Of a stretch of DNA of 64,000 nucleotides, positions 8,575 through 17,101 are shown one piece after another (position 1 is the stretch's first letter; the number at the start of each line of letters is the position of its first letter). Origin of the DNA: Bdellovibrionales bacterium. GTDB taxonomy: Bacteria > Bdellovibrionota > Bdellovibrionia > Bdellovibrionales > JAMPXM01. Under the pieces are notes generated by a model that ran no database searches, was not told the origin of the DNA, and worked only from the letters and a program-made list of their open reading frames with translations. Location of the stretch: positions 806,001 to 870,000 of the forward strand of contig JADJOF010000001.1 in NCBI GenBank assembly GCA_016713885.1. Reading direction: 5' to 3'. Both the position numbers and the translations under genes were made by a program.

Positions 8575-10253
8575 TTGAGGTGGAGCGTTTTCAGGGCGTC
8601 TTCGATGTGCCCGGCGATTGTGGTATTGGTCTGCGAAAGTGCCGCAAGGTCAGTGCGAATGCGAGCGATGAGAGGAACTCTTTCAAATCGTTCCGCCTGT
8701 TCAAGGATTTCGCAGCGAATGAGCCAATCCTCGATTGCCGATTTTCCATACAGTGCATCGAGATCGGTCTGAGCAGTAGCCTTGCGGACATCGCGATACA
8801 GCGTGTGCAGGGCGAGAGTCTCGGCGGAATATGTTCGTCGTGGAACAAGCTTGCGAGTGAAGTCCTCGGTTTCACCGTAGGCCTCGCGATCGGCAGGCCC
8901 GCCGTACACCGAGGCGACCACAGCACCGACGGCCATATCGTACTCTCCCCATGCGGGATCAAAAAGCAGTTTCGAGCTGCGAGTCACTTGCGCCGTCGCA
9001 AACGACATCAGTGCCACCTCACGCTCGCGGTTGCGCAAAACCTGGCGCAACCGTCCTTCGACAAGCACGCCCGACTCGAAATGGAGCGAGACATTGAAAC
9101 CGACAGCATCCTCGATCGAGATTGGTTCGCCATTGCGACGGAGTTCGAAGCGGCCTACGGGTGATCCGAATCCATGGGTATGTTGCTCAGTGCCTTGGCC
9201 ATGAATTTCATAGCCACTCATTGCCAGTTGAGTTGGCCCTTCAAACGACAAATAGGCGGGTTCGCCATTATGAGTTTCGTATGATTTCAGTCGACCAGAA
9301 ATTTGAATGCCGGTGTTGAGTTCGACTGTGTTGACGGTCTCGGCGCGACGGGCTTTTTCAAGTGAAGACGTACCGCCAACTCGAAAAGCCATTTGTTTAG
9401 CGAGTTCTTCAAGAACTTCGCCGAGTCGACTAAATTCTGGAACCACGAAAAGCTGTGGCTGTTGCTCGGTGATGTCATAAGCGTAGTTGATGCAGTCAAT
9501 TGTGAGAGGAATCTTTTTTACCATCGGGTTAAGACATGACCGCGCTTCGCCGATTGATGAGAGGAGGCCTGCGCCGAATATTTTTGGATTGTGCAAATCA
9601 CCGATCAATCCGTATTCAGCTGTCCACCAGTTCATGCGCCCAAGGAGGGCTGCTTCGGAGAGTTCGGTGATTGAATGGCTGATTTCCGACAACTTGTCTT
9701 CAGCGGATTTGATTTGAGTGGCTGTTGAGCCCGAATCTTCTTTGAGGTCCGACAGCACGCGAATAGCTTCGTACTGACCCATGTCGCGTTTTGAAATAAT
9801 CGCTTTGCGCGCAACGCTCGCATAGGCCTTGAGGTAAGCAGCGAAGGCTGGGTCGACAAGAATTGGTGCATGTCCGGCGGCCTCGTGAACGATGTCGGGG
9901 GCCGGCGTGTAGTGCATGTGTTCGACGGTCCGCATGTCGCTCGCAATCGGCAGCACGCCGAGCGATTGTAGCTCCATAAACGCGGCCGGTGGAATAAATC
10001 CGCTCACGGGTACGGCCTGCCAGCCAAACGCCTGAAGGCGCTCATTCATCACAGTAATTGATGGAATTTGGTCGGTCTCGATGCCTGTTTTGCGAAGTCC
10101 ATCGAGATACGAGGGGTGAGCGTGGACGGAGAGATAGGATTTGAGTTGGCGCATAATATGCCGCCAAGCCGCCTGGTCGATCGGAGTATAGCGATCGTAG
10201 TCTTGTTCTACGCAGTATCGCGCTAGATGTTTAGGAAGTTCCATCAGAGCCAC
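8571..10253 (-). CDS. phhA: Aromatic amino acid (phenylalanine) hydroxylase, long form
   Basis: Pterin-dependent iron enzyme converting phenylalanine to tyrosine, upstream of HppD/HmgA. Iron ligands H123 and H128 sit in D-I-V-H-E-A-A-G-H-A-P, and the Glu is E213 in W-W-T-A-E-Y-G. Between the His pair and the Glu there are about 45 extra residues compared with the short Chromobacterium/Pseudomonas enzyme. About 270 residues follow the usual catalytic domain, including a strand-rich part and a helical C-terminus. Long forms of roughly 560-580 residues are known in some bacteria. A start 9 bases downstream (M-E-L-P-K-H-L) is equally possible. It overlaps hldD by 10 bases. Confidence 0.9.
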   Translation of the reverse strand: MALMELPKHLARYCVEQDYDRYTPIDQAAWRHIMRQLKSYLSVHAHPSYLDGLRKTGIETDQIPSITVMNERLQAFGWQAVPVSGFIPPAAFMELQSLGVLPIASDMRTVEHMHYTPAPDIVHEAAGHAPILVDPAFAAYLKAYASVARKAIISKRDMGQYEAIRVLSDLKEDSGSTATQIKSAEDKLSEISHSITELSEAALLGRMNWWTAEYGLIGDLHNPKIFGAGLLSSIGEARSCLNPMVKKIPLTIDCINYAYDITEQQPQLFVVPEFSRLGEVLEELAKQMAFRVGGTSSLEKARRAETVNTVELNTGIQISGRLKSYETHNGEPAYLSFEGPTQLAMSGYEIHGQGTEQHTHGFGSPVGRFELRRNGEPISIEDAVGFNVSLHFESGVLVEGRLRQVLRNREREVALMSFATAQVTRSSKLLFDPAWGEYDMAVGAVVASVYGGPADREAYGETEDFTRKLVPRRTYSAETLALHTLYRDVRKATAQTDLDALYGKSAIEDWLIRCEILEQAERFERVPLIARIRTDLAALSQTNTTIAGHIEDALKTLHLK

Positions 10254-11227
10254 GCATTCTCTTGAAGAAGGTGGTTGGCAATGTAGTCCGCAACGCCGCG
10301 CTCAAGTGGCCATTCAGGTTGCGAAAGGCCCGCCGCAAGCAGTCGATCGATTCGCGCTTCTGTGAAATATTGGTAGCGCGGCCGCATCTCAAGAGGAATG
10401 TCGATAAAGTTAATCGTCACCGGTTTACCGAGCGCTTTAAATGTCGCGTTCGCAAGATCGTTCCAGCTGCGGGCTTTGCCATTTCCCATATTGTAGATTC
10501 CGCTCGAGATTGGCTTTCTCAAAAGCTCGTCCATCCAGCGAACGATATCTTTGACGTAGACAAAATCGCGAAGCTGTTCGCCGTCTTTGTAGTCTGGTCG
10601 GTGTGAACGGAAGAGTTTCAGGTGACCGGTCTCGCGAATTTGATGAAATGCCTTGAAGACCACGCTGGCCATGTCGCCTTTGAGATACTCATTGGGGCCA
10701 TAGACGTTGAAGAAACGAAGGCCGTACCACGCCGGTGGTGTCGTGGCTTTGGCGGCGATTTGTTCCTCCACCCAGCGGTCAAACGACGCTTTGCTTTCGC
10801 CATAAGGATTGAGCGGTTTGAAGATTCTTGAGGGAGACGCGTCGTTAAAGCCCTCAGCCCCATCGCCGTAAACGGCGCCGCTGGATGCGTAGATGAAAGG
10901 CTTTTGATTTTCAGTACACCAATTCCAAAGGCGGCGGGTGTACTCGAAGTTGTTCTCAGTCAAAAAGGCAACGTTGAGCTCGGTGGTTGATGAACAGGCG
11001 CCCATGTGGATGATGGCCTCGACTGACTTTGCCGCATCGGCCGTTTCCAAAAATGACCAGAGCTCGTCTTTTCCAAGGAACTTTTTAACGGTCCGTTTTT
11101 TTAGAACGTCGGGTCGGCTCGAGGGTGGCACCGTGTCAACGGCGAGAATATCTGTGTAGCCGCGACCGTTGAGCTGCCACACCATTGCTGAACCAATAAA
11201 ACCCGTCGCGCCGGTCACGATAATCAT
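10244..11227 (-). CDS. hldD: ADP-L-glycero-D-manno-heptose 6-epimerase
   Basis: Last step of ADP-heptose synthesis for the lipopolysaccharide inner core, acting in the cytosol. The 327-residue short-chain dehydrogenase fold has the NADP-binding G-A-T-G-F-I-G-S at residue 6, the serine in Y-A-S-S-G-A-V-Y-G and the catalytic Y-xxx-K in P-Y-G-E-S-K. G-P-N-E-Y-L-K-G-D-M-A-S-V and Y-K-D-G-E-Q-L-R-D-F-V-Y are family signatures. It is the first gene of the operon hldD-phhA-trmJ-GNAT, an unusual set of neighbours with no shared pathway. Confidence 0.95.
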   Translation of the reverse strand: MIIVTGATGFIGSAMVWQLNGRGYTDILAVDTVPPSSRPDVLKKRTVKKFLGKDELWSFLETADAAKSVEAIIHMGACSSTTELNVAFLTENNFEYTRRLWNWCTENQKPFIYASSGAVYGDGAEGFNDASPSRIFKPLNPYGESKASFDRWVEEQIAAKATTPPAWYGLRFFNVYGPNEYLKGDMASVVFKAFHQIRETGHLKLFRSHRPDYKDGEQLRDFVYVKDIVRWMDELLRKPISSGIYNMGNGKARSWNDLANATFKALGKPVTINFIDIPLEMRPRYQYFTEARIDRLLAAGLSQPEWPLERGVADYIANHLLQENAWL

Positions 11228-11266
11228 GTCATTGATCTATCGTGAGTTACGGTTTGAGTCTAGACT

Positions 11267-13120
11267 CTAAATGTCCTCTTCGTGCTCGAGAGAAAGATTG
11301 GTGAGGACCGAGAGCAGTTGTCCCGTGGCTGTCGAGACGGCCATCGGTTTATTGCGCGGATCTCGCTCGGGTGACTGGGCCGAGATGTAAAGTTCAACGG
11401 CGTGTCGCAGGTCTTCGAGTGAGAGTCCTCGTTTGCGAGCTTTCATGATTTCTTCAACCAGGTATTCAGAACCGTTTCCGGTGATACGACCTTCCCGGTT
11501 CTTTGAGCGCGCACGAGCCTTGAACGATTTTAGCGTCTGAGCGTGCGGTCTGTTGCCGAGCGTGTCTGACAGGAAAGCCATGTAGGCAGAGGTGAAGCGA
11601 CCGATTTTTTGTGCGAGAGCACCGCGTACTCGAAGGTCGGCGCGTTTAGCAAAAGATGACTTCATGAGTTCGATCATCACATCGGCGTTCGGCTTCGCCC
11701 ATGACTTTGAATCGGTGTAGATGACTTCAGGCAATTCACGCAGAACCCGTCGCATATTGAAGATCGCGGGACGATTGACACCGTCAGGAAGTTTTTTTAT
11801 CCCAGCCGAAGTCTTCATCGTTTCAAGAGCAAGAAAACTTGAGTAGAGCTCTTCAACAGCTTTTCGCTTGGTTTTCACTAAAGTCTGAGCGGTTTCGGCG
11901 TTAAAGCCGACCTGCTCAAGAAACTCTTGGCGAATGGCACGATCGAACTCGCGGTCGTAGATACGAGCGGCTTCTGACGTGTCGTAGGCTTTCAAGCTTC
12001 GTCGCCGACCGGTCTCAAGGAAGTCAACGAGCTGAGCAAAGACTTGAACGGTGAACCGGGCTTTTCCGCGCTGTTCATTGAGATTGGTCGAGAAGCGTTG
12101 AACGTCGTCGTAGCGATATTGATCGTGTCGAAGGCCGAACTGACGAATGCTGCCGTAGTCGATGATGCCGGCGTCGGCGAGAACGTTGTCGCCATCCCAA
12201 TCGAGCCACGCAAAAATGTAGCGCCGTTCCAAGAGCGCTGCAAAGCGAGCGAAACTCAACGCCACCTCTTTCAGCATCAGTTTATAACGGTCGGGTGACC
12301 GAGCAGAGAAGTTCCAGGCCTCATTCTCAACCTGACGATTGATGAGCAGGTCAACTCCGCGACGAAGAACGTCTTTCTGCCCTTGCTTGAGCCAGAGGAA
12401 AAGATGTGCGGGTCTCAGGAGGTTCGGTGCGGCACGGACTCCGATGCCGACTCCGCGTCCGCTGTCGATGACTGCAAGCACACGCTCAGTTGACATTCCG
12501 TTGCGGTAGAAGATTTCAGAGAAAACGGCGCTGCCGATGAGCTCGGTTGTATCGGCTAGGCCGCAACCATAGCCAAATTCCTCGGTGCCGGTTTTGAGTG
12601 GACGCTGAGCTTCGACGGCTCCTGGCGAAAGGCGAGTGACACCAGTGCCACGACTTGAAACGTCCCACGTAACACCGCGGTGACGAATGGTTCCATTCCA
12701 AATTCCTCTTCCGTCGCCAGAGGTGCGTCCGCGTTTGTCGGCGTGTTGGAGTTGAAGGTAACGGGTCGCCATGTACTTGTTCGCCTTCAGATGCGCTGGA
12801 GGAATCGCTGGGCCATGCTCCTGATCCCACTCATTTACAATTTGCAGACTGAAAGTTTCGATAATTTTCTTGTCAAGCTCGGGTGTCATCTTGTGCGGAT
12901 GATCCGTCGGCAACAGCCCCATCTCTTTTGCGAGATCAAAGTTGAACCACAGCACTTGGCCTCGATTGAGCTTGCGTACCGGATAGAGCACGCACCCTTC
13001 GGGGACGGCGTTTTGCCACGGATGTGTCCCGTCGATAATATCAAATGCGCTATAGTCCCACTCATTGAGTTTTGGGACTGACCACGATGAAGCACGAGTT
13101 GCGATACTGCGTTTCGACAT
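11267..13120 (-). CDS. Divergent SelO/YdiU-like pseudokinase (protein AMPylase family)
   Basis: 617 residues from the ATG at 13120; the frame also opens at a TTG at 13234, inside the LysR gene. SelO proteins are kinase-fold enzymes that transfer AMP to proteins. Matches are partial: G-R-T-S-G-D-G-R-G, then T-W-D-V-S-S-R-G-T-G-V-T-R-L-S (compare the SelO 'WdlqlKGaGrTpysR' region), an R-A-A-P-N-L-L-R-P-A-H stretch, and D-W-D-G-D-N-V-L followed by I-I-D-Y-G-S-I, which corresponds to the metal-binding 'NtDNm..g.tiDYGpf'. Order and spacing agree but identity is low, so it would be a distant branch. The C-terminal 200 residues are basic. No Shine-Dalgarno is obvious. Confidence 0.6.
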   Translation of the reverse strand: MSKRSIATRASSWSVPKLNEWDYSAFDIIDGTHPWQNAVPEGCVLYPVRKLNRGQVLWFNFDLAKEMGLLPTDHPHKMTPELDKKIIETFSLQIVNEWDQEHGPAIPPAHLKANKYMATRYLQLQHADKRGRTSGDGRGIWNGTIRHRGVTWDVSSRGTGVTRLSPGAVEAQRPLKTGTEEFGYGCGLADTTELIGSAVFSEIFYRNGMSTERVLAVIDSGRGVGIGVRAAPNLLRPAHLFLWLKQGQKDVLRRGVDLLINRQVENEAWNFSARSPDRYKLMLKEVALSFARFAALLERRYIFAWLDWDGDNVLADAGIIDYGSIRQFGLRHDQYRYDDVQRFSTNLNEQRGKARFTVQVFAQLVDFLETGRRRSLKAYDTSEAARIYDREFDRAIRQEFLEQVGFNAETAQTLVKTKRKAVEELYSSFLALETMKTSAGIKKLPDGVNRPAIFNMRRVLRELPEVIYTDSKSWAKPNADVMIELMKSSFAKRADLRVRGALAQKIGRFTSAYMAFLSDTLGNRPHAQTLKSFKARARSKNREGRITGNGSEYLVEEIMKARKRGLSLEDLRHAVELYISAQSPERDPRNKPMAVSTATGQLLSVLTNLSLEHEEDI

Positions 13121-13181
13121 ACTGTATAATGTATCGGCATGAAACGCCCCGACTTGAGGGGTCGACCATGGTCGAGCAGGA

Positions 13182-13202
13182 GGTACATTGTTCCTTTTGG
13201 CG
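13182..13202. repeat. Dispersed 21-base palindromic repeat, copy 1
   Basis: The sequence ggtacattgttccttttggcg ends one base before the stop codon of the LysR gene (minus strand). A second copy with one difference lies at 42575-42595, again just 3' of a minus-strand gene. The core is an imperfect inverted repeat around att. It is probably a weak terminator or an intergenic repeat of this genome. Confidence 0.7.
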
Positions 13203-14081
13203 CTATTCGCAGACGAGACGGATCGCTTTTGCAATCTGCTTAACGAGCGCGGTTTCCTCGGTCGCTTTTCTCTTCACGATAAAGACGTCTGATCGACAGA
13301 CTCGTCCGGTGTACGGCGTTCGACGGCGCTCGAGACGAAGATCTTCAATGACGCGTCTATTGTGTTCATGCGCAATAAAGACGGGGAAGTATCCGGCAGC
13401 GCGGCCTTGGCGACAAAGCTCAAGCGCAGATTCAAGAAGTGTCACCCGGTGAAGAACTTTGCGGTGATAGGCGTCGTCGGGCCAACCATCAAGACCGCGG
13501 ACTTTTGTCGGAACGCCTTGAAGCGGCATAACGGGAATGACGAATGGTAGTTCTGGTTGTGGCACGCCCTTAAAGGCGCCCTTCTTGGTGAACACGCCCA
13601 TTTCAATAGATGCCACCTTTAGAAAGTCCAGATCGGGATCGGGAATGGGCATATATGTGATACCAAGATCGAGCTCTCCTTGTGCAACTGCTTTTTCGAC
13701 TTCACCAGGAAGAAGTTCGTGCAGCTCGAGCGAATGGTTGTCCCATTTGAGTCGATCGAGGAACGAGAGAAAATATGTCGAAAAGACTTCGAAGGTGCCA
13801 ATTCGAATCGGCTGTGGGCCGTCATGTTTGGTGTGGAGGCTTTCTTTCAGCTGTTTGAGCTGTTCGATGAGCAGAGGTGCTTTCCTTTGCAAAGCCTTTC
13901 CGGCATCGGTGAGGACAATGCGCCTTCCGTCTGCTATCCACAGATTGGACTCCAGCTCCTCTTCGAGCACTTTCATTGCTTTTGAAAGTGCCGGTGGGCT
14001 GATGGAGAGAAGCTCACTCGCTCGGCGAAGGTTTCCGGTTTGAGCCAAAGTGACAAAGTATTCAAGGCGTCTCAAGTTCAT
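13203..14081 (-). CDS. LysR family transcriptional regulator
   Basis: 292 residues. The N-terminal winged helix (about 1-60) is typical: M-N-L-R-R-L-E-Y-F-V-T-L-A, A-S-E-L-L-S-I-S-P-P-A-L-S-K-A and L-E-E-E-L. It is followed by a periplasmic-binding-protein-like effector domain beginning I-R-I-G-T-F-E-V and containing G-E-L-D-L-G-I-T-Y. It is divergent from the secreted protein at 14181, which is the usual layout for a LysR regulator and its target; the 99-base gap is A+T-rich and has an inverted repeat at 14091-14102. The SelO-like gene follows on the same strand. Confidence 0.92.
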   Translation of the reverse strand: MNLRRLEYFVTLAQTGNLRRASELLSISPPALSKAMKVLEEELESNLWIADGRRIVLTDAGKALQRKAPLLIEQLKQLKESLHTKHDGPQPIRIGTFEVFSTYFLSFLDRLKWDNHSLELHELLPGEVEKAVAQGELDLGITYMPIPDPDLDFLKVASIEMGVFTKKGAFKGVPQPELPFVIPVMPLQGVPTKVRGLDGWPDDAYHRKVLHRVTLLESALELCRQGRAAGYFPVFIAHEHNRRVIEDLRLERRRTPYTGRVCRSDVFIVKRKATEETALVKQIAKAIRLVCE

Positions 14082-14090
14082 AAACTATCA

Positions 14091-14102
14091 GTTAACATTA
14101 AC
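14091..14102. promoter_or_regulatory. Inverted repeat in the LysR divergent promoter gap
   Basis: gttaa-ca-ttaac forms a perfect 5-base inverted repeat, 10 bases upstream of the LysR start and about 80 upstream of the 14181 gene, in an A+T-rich segment. It is a plausible regulator binding site, but only position and symmetry support it. Confidence 0.35.
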
Positions 14103-14180
14103 ATCATTTTATTCAATTTTTTTATTGGAGGGAGATGTCTAAAAACTATTTTTGAAACAATCACAAGCCAGGAGGCCCTT

Positions 14181-15500
14181 ATGTTGTTGAGACAAGTCAT
14201 TTTATTAACCGGGACGTTGCTGAGTGTCCTGCCAGCATCGGCAAAGTATGAGGCCCACGAATGGGGTACATTTACTTCACTCGTTGGTTCCAATGGTCGA
14301 ACTCAGAATGGAATGTATCATGAAGACGAAGCGCTTCCGGCCTTCGTCTATGGTTTTGGCGAGACGGCGCCTCCGATCTCACGGATTACGCCGACGCCGT
14401 TGCCGTCATTTCCAGGGCGCAGGCCCTGTTTGGGCAAAGGATGCTTTGATATGAATTTTCTCAAAGCCAATGTGATTACGCAGAAGATGGAGACGCCGGT
14501 CATTTACTTCTATACGGATAAGACGGAGCACATCGATGTGAACGTTCGCTTCCCGGAGGGAGTGATTACGGAGACATTCCCAGCGCCGATTCGCACTTCG
14601 CCCGCAAAGAGTCCGTCGCTGGTGCTGGCAAATGGGGACACGACATTTTCAGTCGATGTGCTCCCGCAAACCTACGATGCTTTTCCGGCGGTGGATCGAA
14701 CCAACATCTACTCGCATGCGAGAAACGTGGCGAGTCACGTGGTGAGATCGGGACGCGATATTGAGAAATTTATTTTCTATCGTGGGCTTGGGAGATTCCA
14801 GCCGGCGATGGAAATCCGCTCGTCTGGCGGTGCTCTCTCGCTCAAGGCGGATGCGTTGAGTGCTCCACAAGCGGCATTTCTAGTACACGTCAACGAGTCA
14901 GGGCACGGAAACATTGTCGAGATAAACCTCGGTAGCAGCCAGGGAGCTTCCCCCGGAGATGTATCGGCACTGGTCGCGGCGCCCGTGATTCAGCAATTGA
15001 AAGATCACACCCGCACTCACAATGGGTCTGGTATCTCAAACGCGAACCAAGGTCCTGAGATCATGCTTCCAGCGCTGGTGCGTGCGGGTCTCTTCAAGGA
15101 TGAGGCCCAGGCGATGCTCGACACCTGGAAGAATGGATATCTGCGCACGCCGGGTTTGCGACTTCTCTATGTGCTGCCGCGATCAGAAGTTGATCGGGCA
15201 TTGCCTCTCCAAATGACGCCAGCTCCGGAGAAACTTGAGCGCGTCTTCGTTGGACGTATTGAAGTGCTACTCGATACCGATGAGGCGAGAATATTAAAGG
15301 ATATTGCGACGGCGCGCGAAAACTTTAGAGTTGCGTCTCTGGGTCGGTTCGCCGAGCCAATGTTGCGAAGGGTTCTTGATGTGTATGCACACAGTCAACT
15401 GACTCGTGAAGATCCTTTTCTCGGTCGTGTTTTGAAAGGACTGATCGATGTGGCCTCGGCCGCAGCGCCGGCAGAAGGAATAAGCGGGAGTGCGCATTAG
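14181..15500 (+). CDS. Secreted protein with 'HEWGTFTS' motif, function unknown
   Basis: 439 residues from the ATG at 14181, which has CAGGAGG just upstream; the frame is open earlier, to 14040. A signal peptide runs to about P-A-S-A-K. The mature protein starts Y-E-A-H-E-W-G-T-F-T-S-L-V-G, a signature I recall from uncharacterised secreted proteins of several soil and aquatic bacteria. The rest has no recognised domain; two cysteines flank P-C-L-G-K-G-C. It is divergent from the LysR regulator and followed by a strong terminator. Confidence 0.65.
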   Translation: MLLRQVILLTGTLLSVLPASAKYEAHEWGTFTSLVGSNGRTQNGMYHEDEALPAFVYGFGETAPPISRITPTPLPSFPGRRPCLGKGCFDMNFLKANVITQKMETPVIYFYTDKTEHIDVNVRFPEGVITETFPAPIRTSPAKSPSLVLANGDTTFSVDVLPQTYDAFPAVDRTNIYSHARNVASHVVRSGRDIEKFIFYRGLGRFQPAMEIRSSGGALSLKADALSAPQAAFLVHVNESGHGNIVEINLGSSQGASPGDVSALVAAPVIQQLKDHTRTHNGSGISNANQGPEIMLPALVRAGLFKDEAQAMLDTWKNGYLRTPGLRLLYVLPRSEVDRALPLQMTPAPEKLERVFVGRIEVLLDTDEARILKDIATARENFRVASLGRFAEPMLRRVLDVYAHSQLTREDPFLGRVLKGLIDVASAAAPAEGISGSAH

Positions 15501-15549
15501 CCGGTCGGTCATCTGGAAGTCAGAGATTCGGTTTTAGAAGAAAGCGCTT

Positions 15550-15580
15550 GGCCGCACCGATGTCGGTGTGGCCCTTTTTC
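15550..15580 (+). terminator. Rho-independent terminator after the HEWGTFTS gene
   Basis: ggccgcaccga and tcggtgtggcc pair into an 11-base stem (one G-U pair) with a two-base centre, followed directly by ctttttc. It separates the 14181 gene from the TonB operon. Confidence 0.85.
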
Positions 15581-15678
15581 ATTTGCCCCCATTTTCGACA
15601 ATGTCAGCGATCGGTCAGGATGCTGTTTGCGAGCACTGACAGAATCAAAACGCAATCACGATTCGTCAACTGCTTATC

Positions 15679-15715
15679 GATCGATGTACAAGCCATCTTG
15701 TTGCGTACATCGATC
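15679..15715 (+). promoter_or_regulatory. 11-base inverted repeat upstream of the TonB operon
   Basis: gatcgatgtac (15679-15689) and gtacatcgatc (15705-15715) are perfect reverse complements 15 bases apart, ending 36 bases before the start of the first gene of the operon. A tattaa segment (15722-15727) just downstream could be a -10 element, which would put the right arm in the -35/-10 spacer. Either an operator for a dimeric regulator or a leader hairpin fits. Confidence 0.55.
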
Positions 15716-15751
15716 TCGAATTATTAACACTTTTCCTCTCGGAGGATATCT

Positions 15752-17101
15752 ATGAAATCATTAACTACGGCGGCGCTGATGGCCCTGCTGGCGAGCACGA
15801 CATTCGCGGCTTCAGTGGCAGTCGCTTCGCCACTGGCATGCCCTGTTGGAACAGAAACGCGCGGCATTGTCGACGGAATTGAAGTATGTGCTCTACGCGG
15901 GCGCTATGCAGCGCAGCAGCTCACGCTCAAAGCCGGCAAGGACTATGTTCTTGAGGGTGGCGTCTATATTGGCGGTGATAACCAAGAAAACTCGGAGCTT
16001 TTTATTGAGCCCGGTGTTCGTATTTTCGGTCAGTCGGGTGCGGACTTTCTGGTGATTACACGCGGTTCGCGTATCTACGCTCAGGGCACCGCTTCGAAGC
16101 CGATCATTTTCACTTCGGCGAAAAAGCAGGCGCGCAAGCGTGGCGAATGGGGCGGAGTTGTTTTGAATGGCAACGCACCGATTAATGCCTGCAAAGAAGG
16201 CGCGACGGTTTGCGAGGGCGAAGGTGAAGGTGGCACAGGAAAATACGGCGGTACTGATGTCAACGATAGCTCGGGTATCCTGAAGTATGTCCGCGTTGAG
16301 TTCGCGGGTTTTCCTGTGTCTCCGGACAATGAGCTGAACGGGATCACGTTTAACGCCGTCGGCCGCAATACAATTGTCGACTATATCCAGGTCCATATGA
16401 ATGCTGACGATGGAATAGAGTTCTTCGGTGGCAACGTGGATATCAAACACGTGGTTCTGACTGGCAACGAGGACGACTCGATGGATTGGGACTACGGCTG
16501 GAAGGGCCGCGGACAGTTCATCATGATTCAGCAGTTTGCAGACGCTGCAGACAATGGATTTGAGTCGGACAACAACAAAACAGCGCAGGCGGCAGAGCCT
16601 CGTTCGATGCCGACGCTTTCCAATGTCACAATGATTGGCGCGCAGACCAAAGGGTCTTACGGCATGCTCCTTCGCAAGGGCACGGGCGCTCATCTTTCAA
16701 ATATGTTAATCACGGGCTTTGCAAAAGCCGGTATCGACATCGACGACAATGAGACTTTCAAACACGGCGGAACTTTGACTGGTTCGACGGTGGCGGCAAC
16801 GGGACTGACGATCGAGAATTCGATTGTGTTCAACACAAAGAACTTTGAAACGGGCGAAAAGGATGCGGCCGGTGTCCTTGTTGTTGAGCCTTGGCTTGTG
16901 GAGGCATGGTTTAAGGGTCAGGCGGGAAATCAAGTTGTCGATCCAGCGCTCAATGGTTGGTTCCCGACAGCCGTAAGCCCAGCCATCGGTGCTGGCGTTA
17001 CTCCTAACGACGCTTGGTTCAACTATGCTGACTACGTCGGAGCGTTTGCCGACGAATCTGACGATTGGACCGCGGGTTGGATCCAGACGGCACGCGACTA
17101 A
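15752..17101 (+). CDS. Secreted right-handed beta-helix protein (TonB operon gene 1)
   Basis: 449 residues with a signal peptide (cleavage near A-V-A-S-P) and a strong Shine-Dalgarno CGGAGG. Strand-turn repeats such as L-F-I-E-P-G-V-R-I-F-G, I-Y-A-Q-G-T-A-S-K-P-I-I-F-T, G-G-V-V-L-N-G-N-A-P-I-N and D-D-G-I-E-F-F-G-G indicate a parallel beta-helix. Many D-D and N-D-E clusters could bind calcium. Cysteines pair in P-L-A-C..V-C-A and N-A-C..T-V-C. The ending W-F-N-Y-A-D-Y-V-G-A-F resembles capping segments of similar surface proteins. The stop and the receptor start share one base (TAATG), so the two proteins are made together: a candidate surface partner, substrate binder or exported cargo. Confidence 0.8.
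   Translation: MKSLTTAALMALLASTTFAASVAVASPLACPVGTETRGIVDGIEVCALRGRYAAQQLTLKAGKDYVLEGGVYIGGDNQENSELFIEPGVRIFGQSGADFLVITRGSRIYAQGTASKPIIFTSAKKQARKRGEWGGVVLNGNAPINACKEGATVCEGEGEGGTGKYGGTDVNDSSGILKYVRVEFAGFPVSPDNELNGITFNAVGRNTIVDYIQVHMNADDGIEFFGGNVDIKHVVLTGNEDDSMDWDYGWKGRGQFIMIQQFADAADNGFESDNNKTAQAAEPRSMPTLSNVTMIGAQTKGSYGMLLRKGTGAHLSNMLITGFAKAGIDIDDNETFKHGGTLTGSTVAATGLTIENSIVFNTKNFETGEKDAAGVLVVEPWLVEAWFKGQAGNQVVDPALNGWFPTAVSPAIGAGVTPNDAWFNYADYVGAFADESDDWTAGWIQTARD

Noticed and set aside
8556..9164. A 202-codon plus-strand frame opposite phhA
   Set aside because: No start signal or domain; phhA is clear on the other strand.
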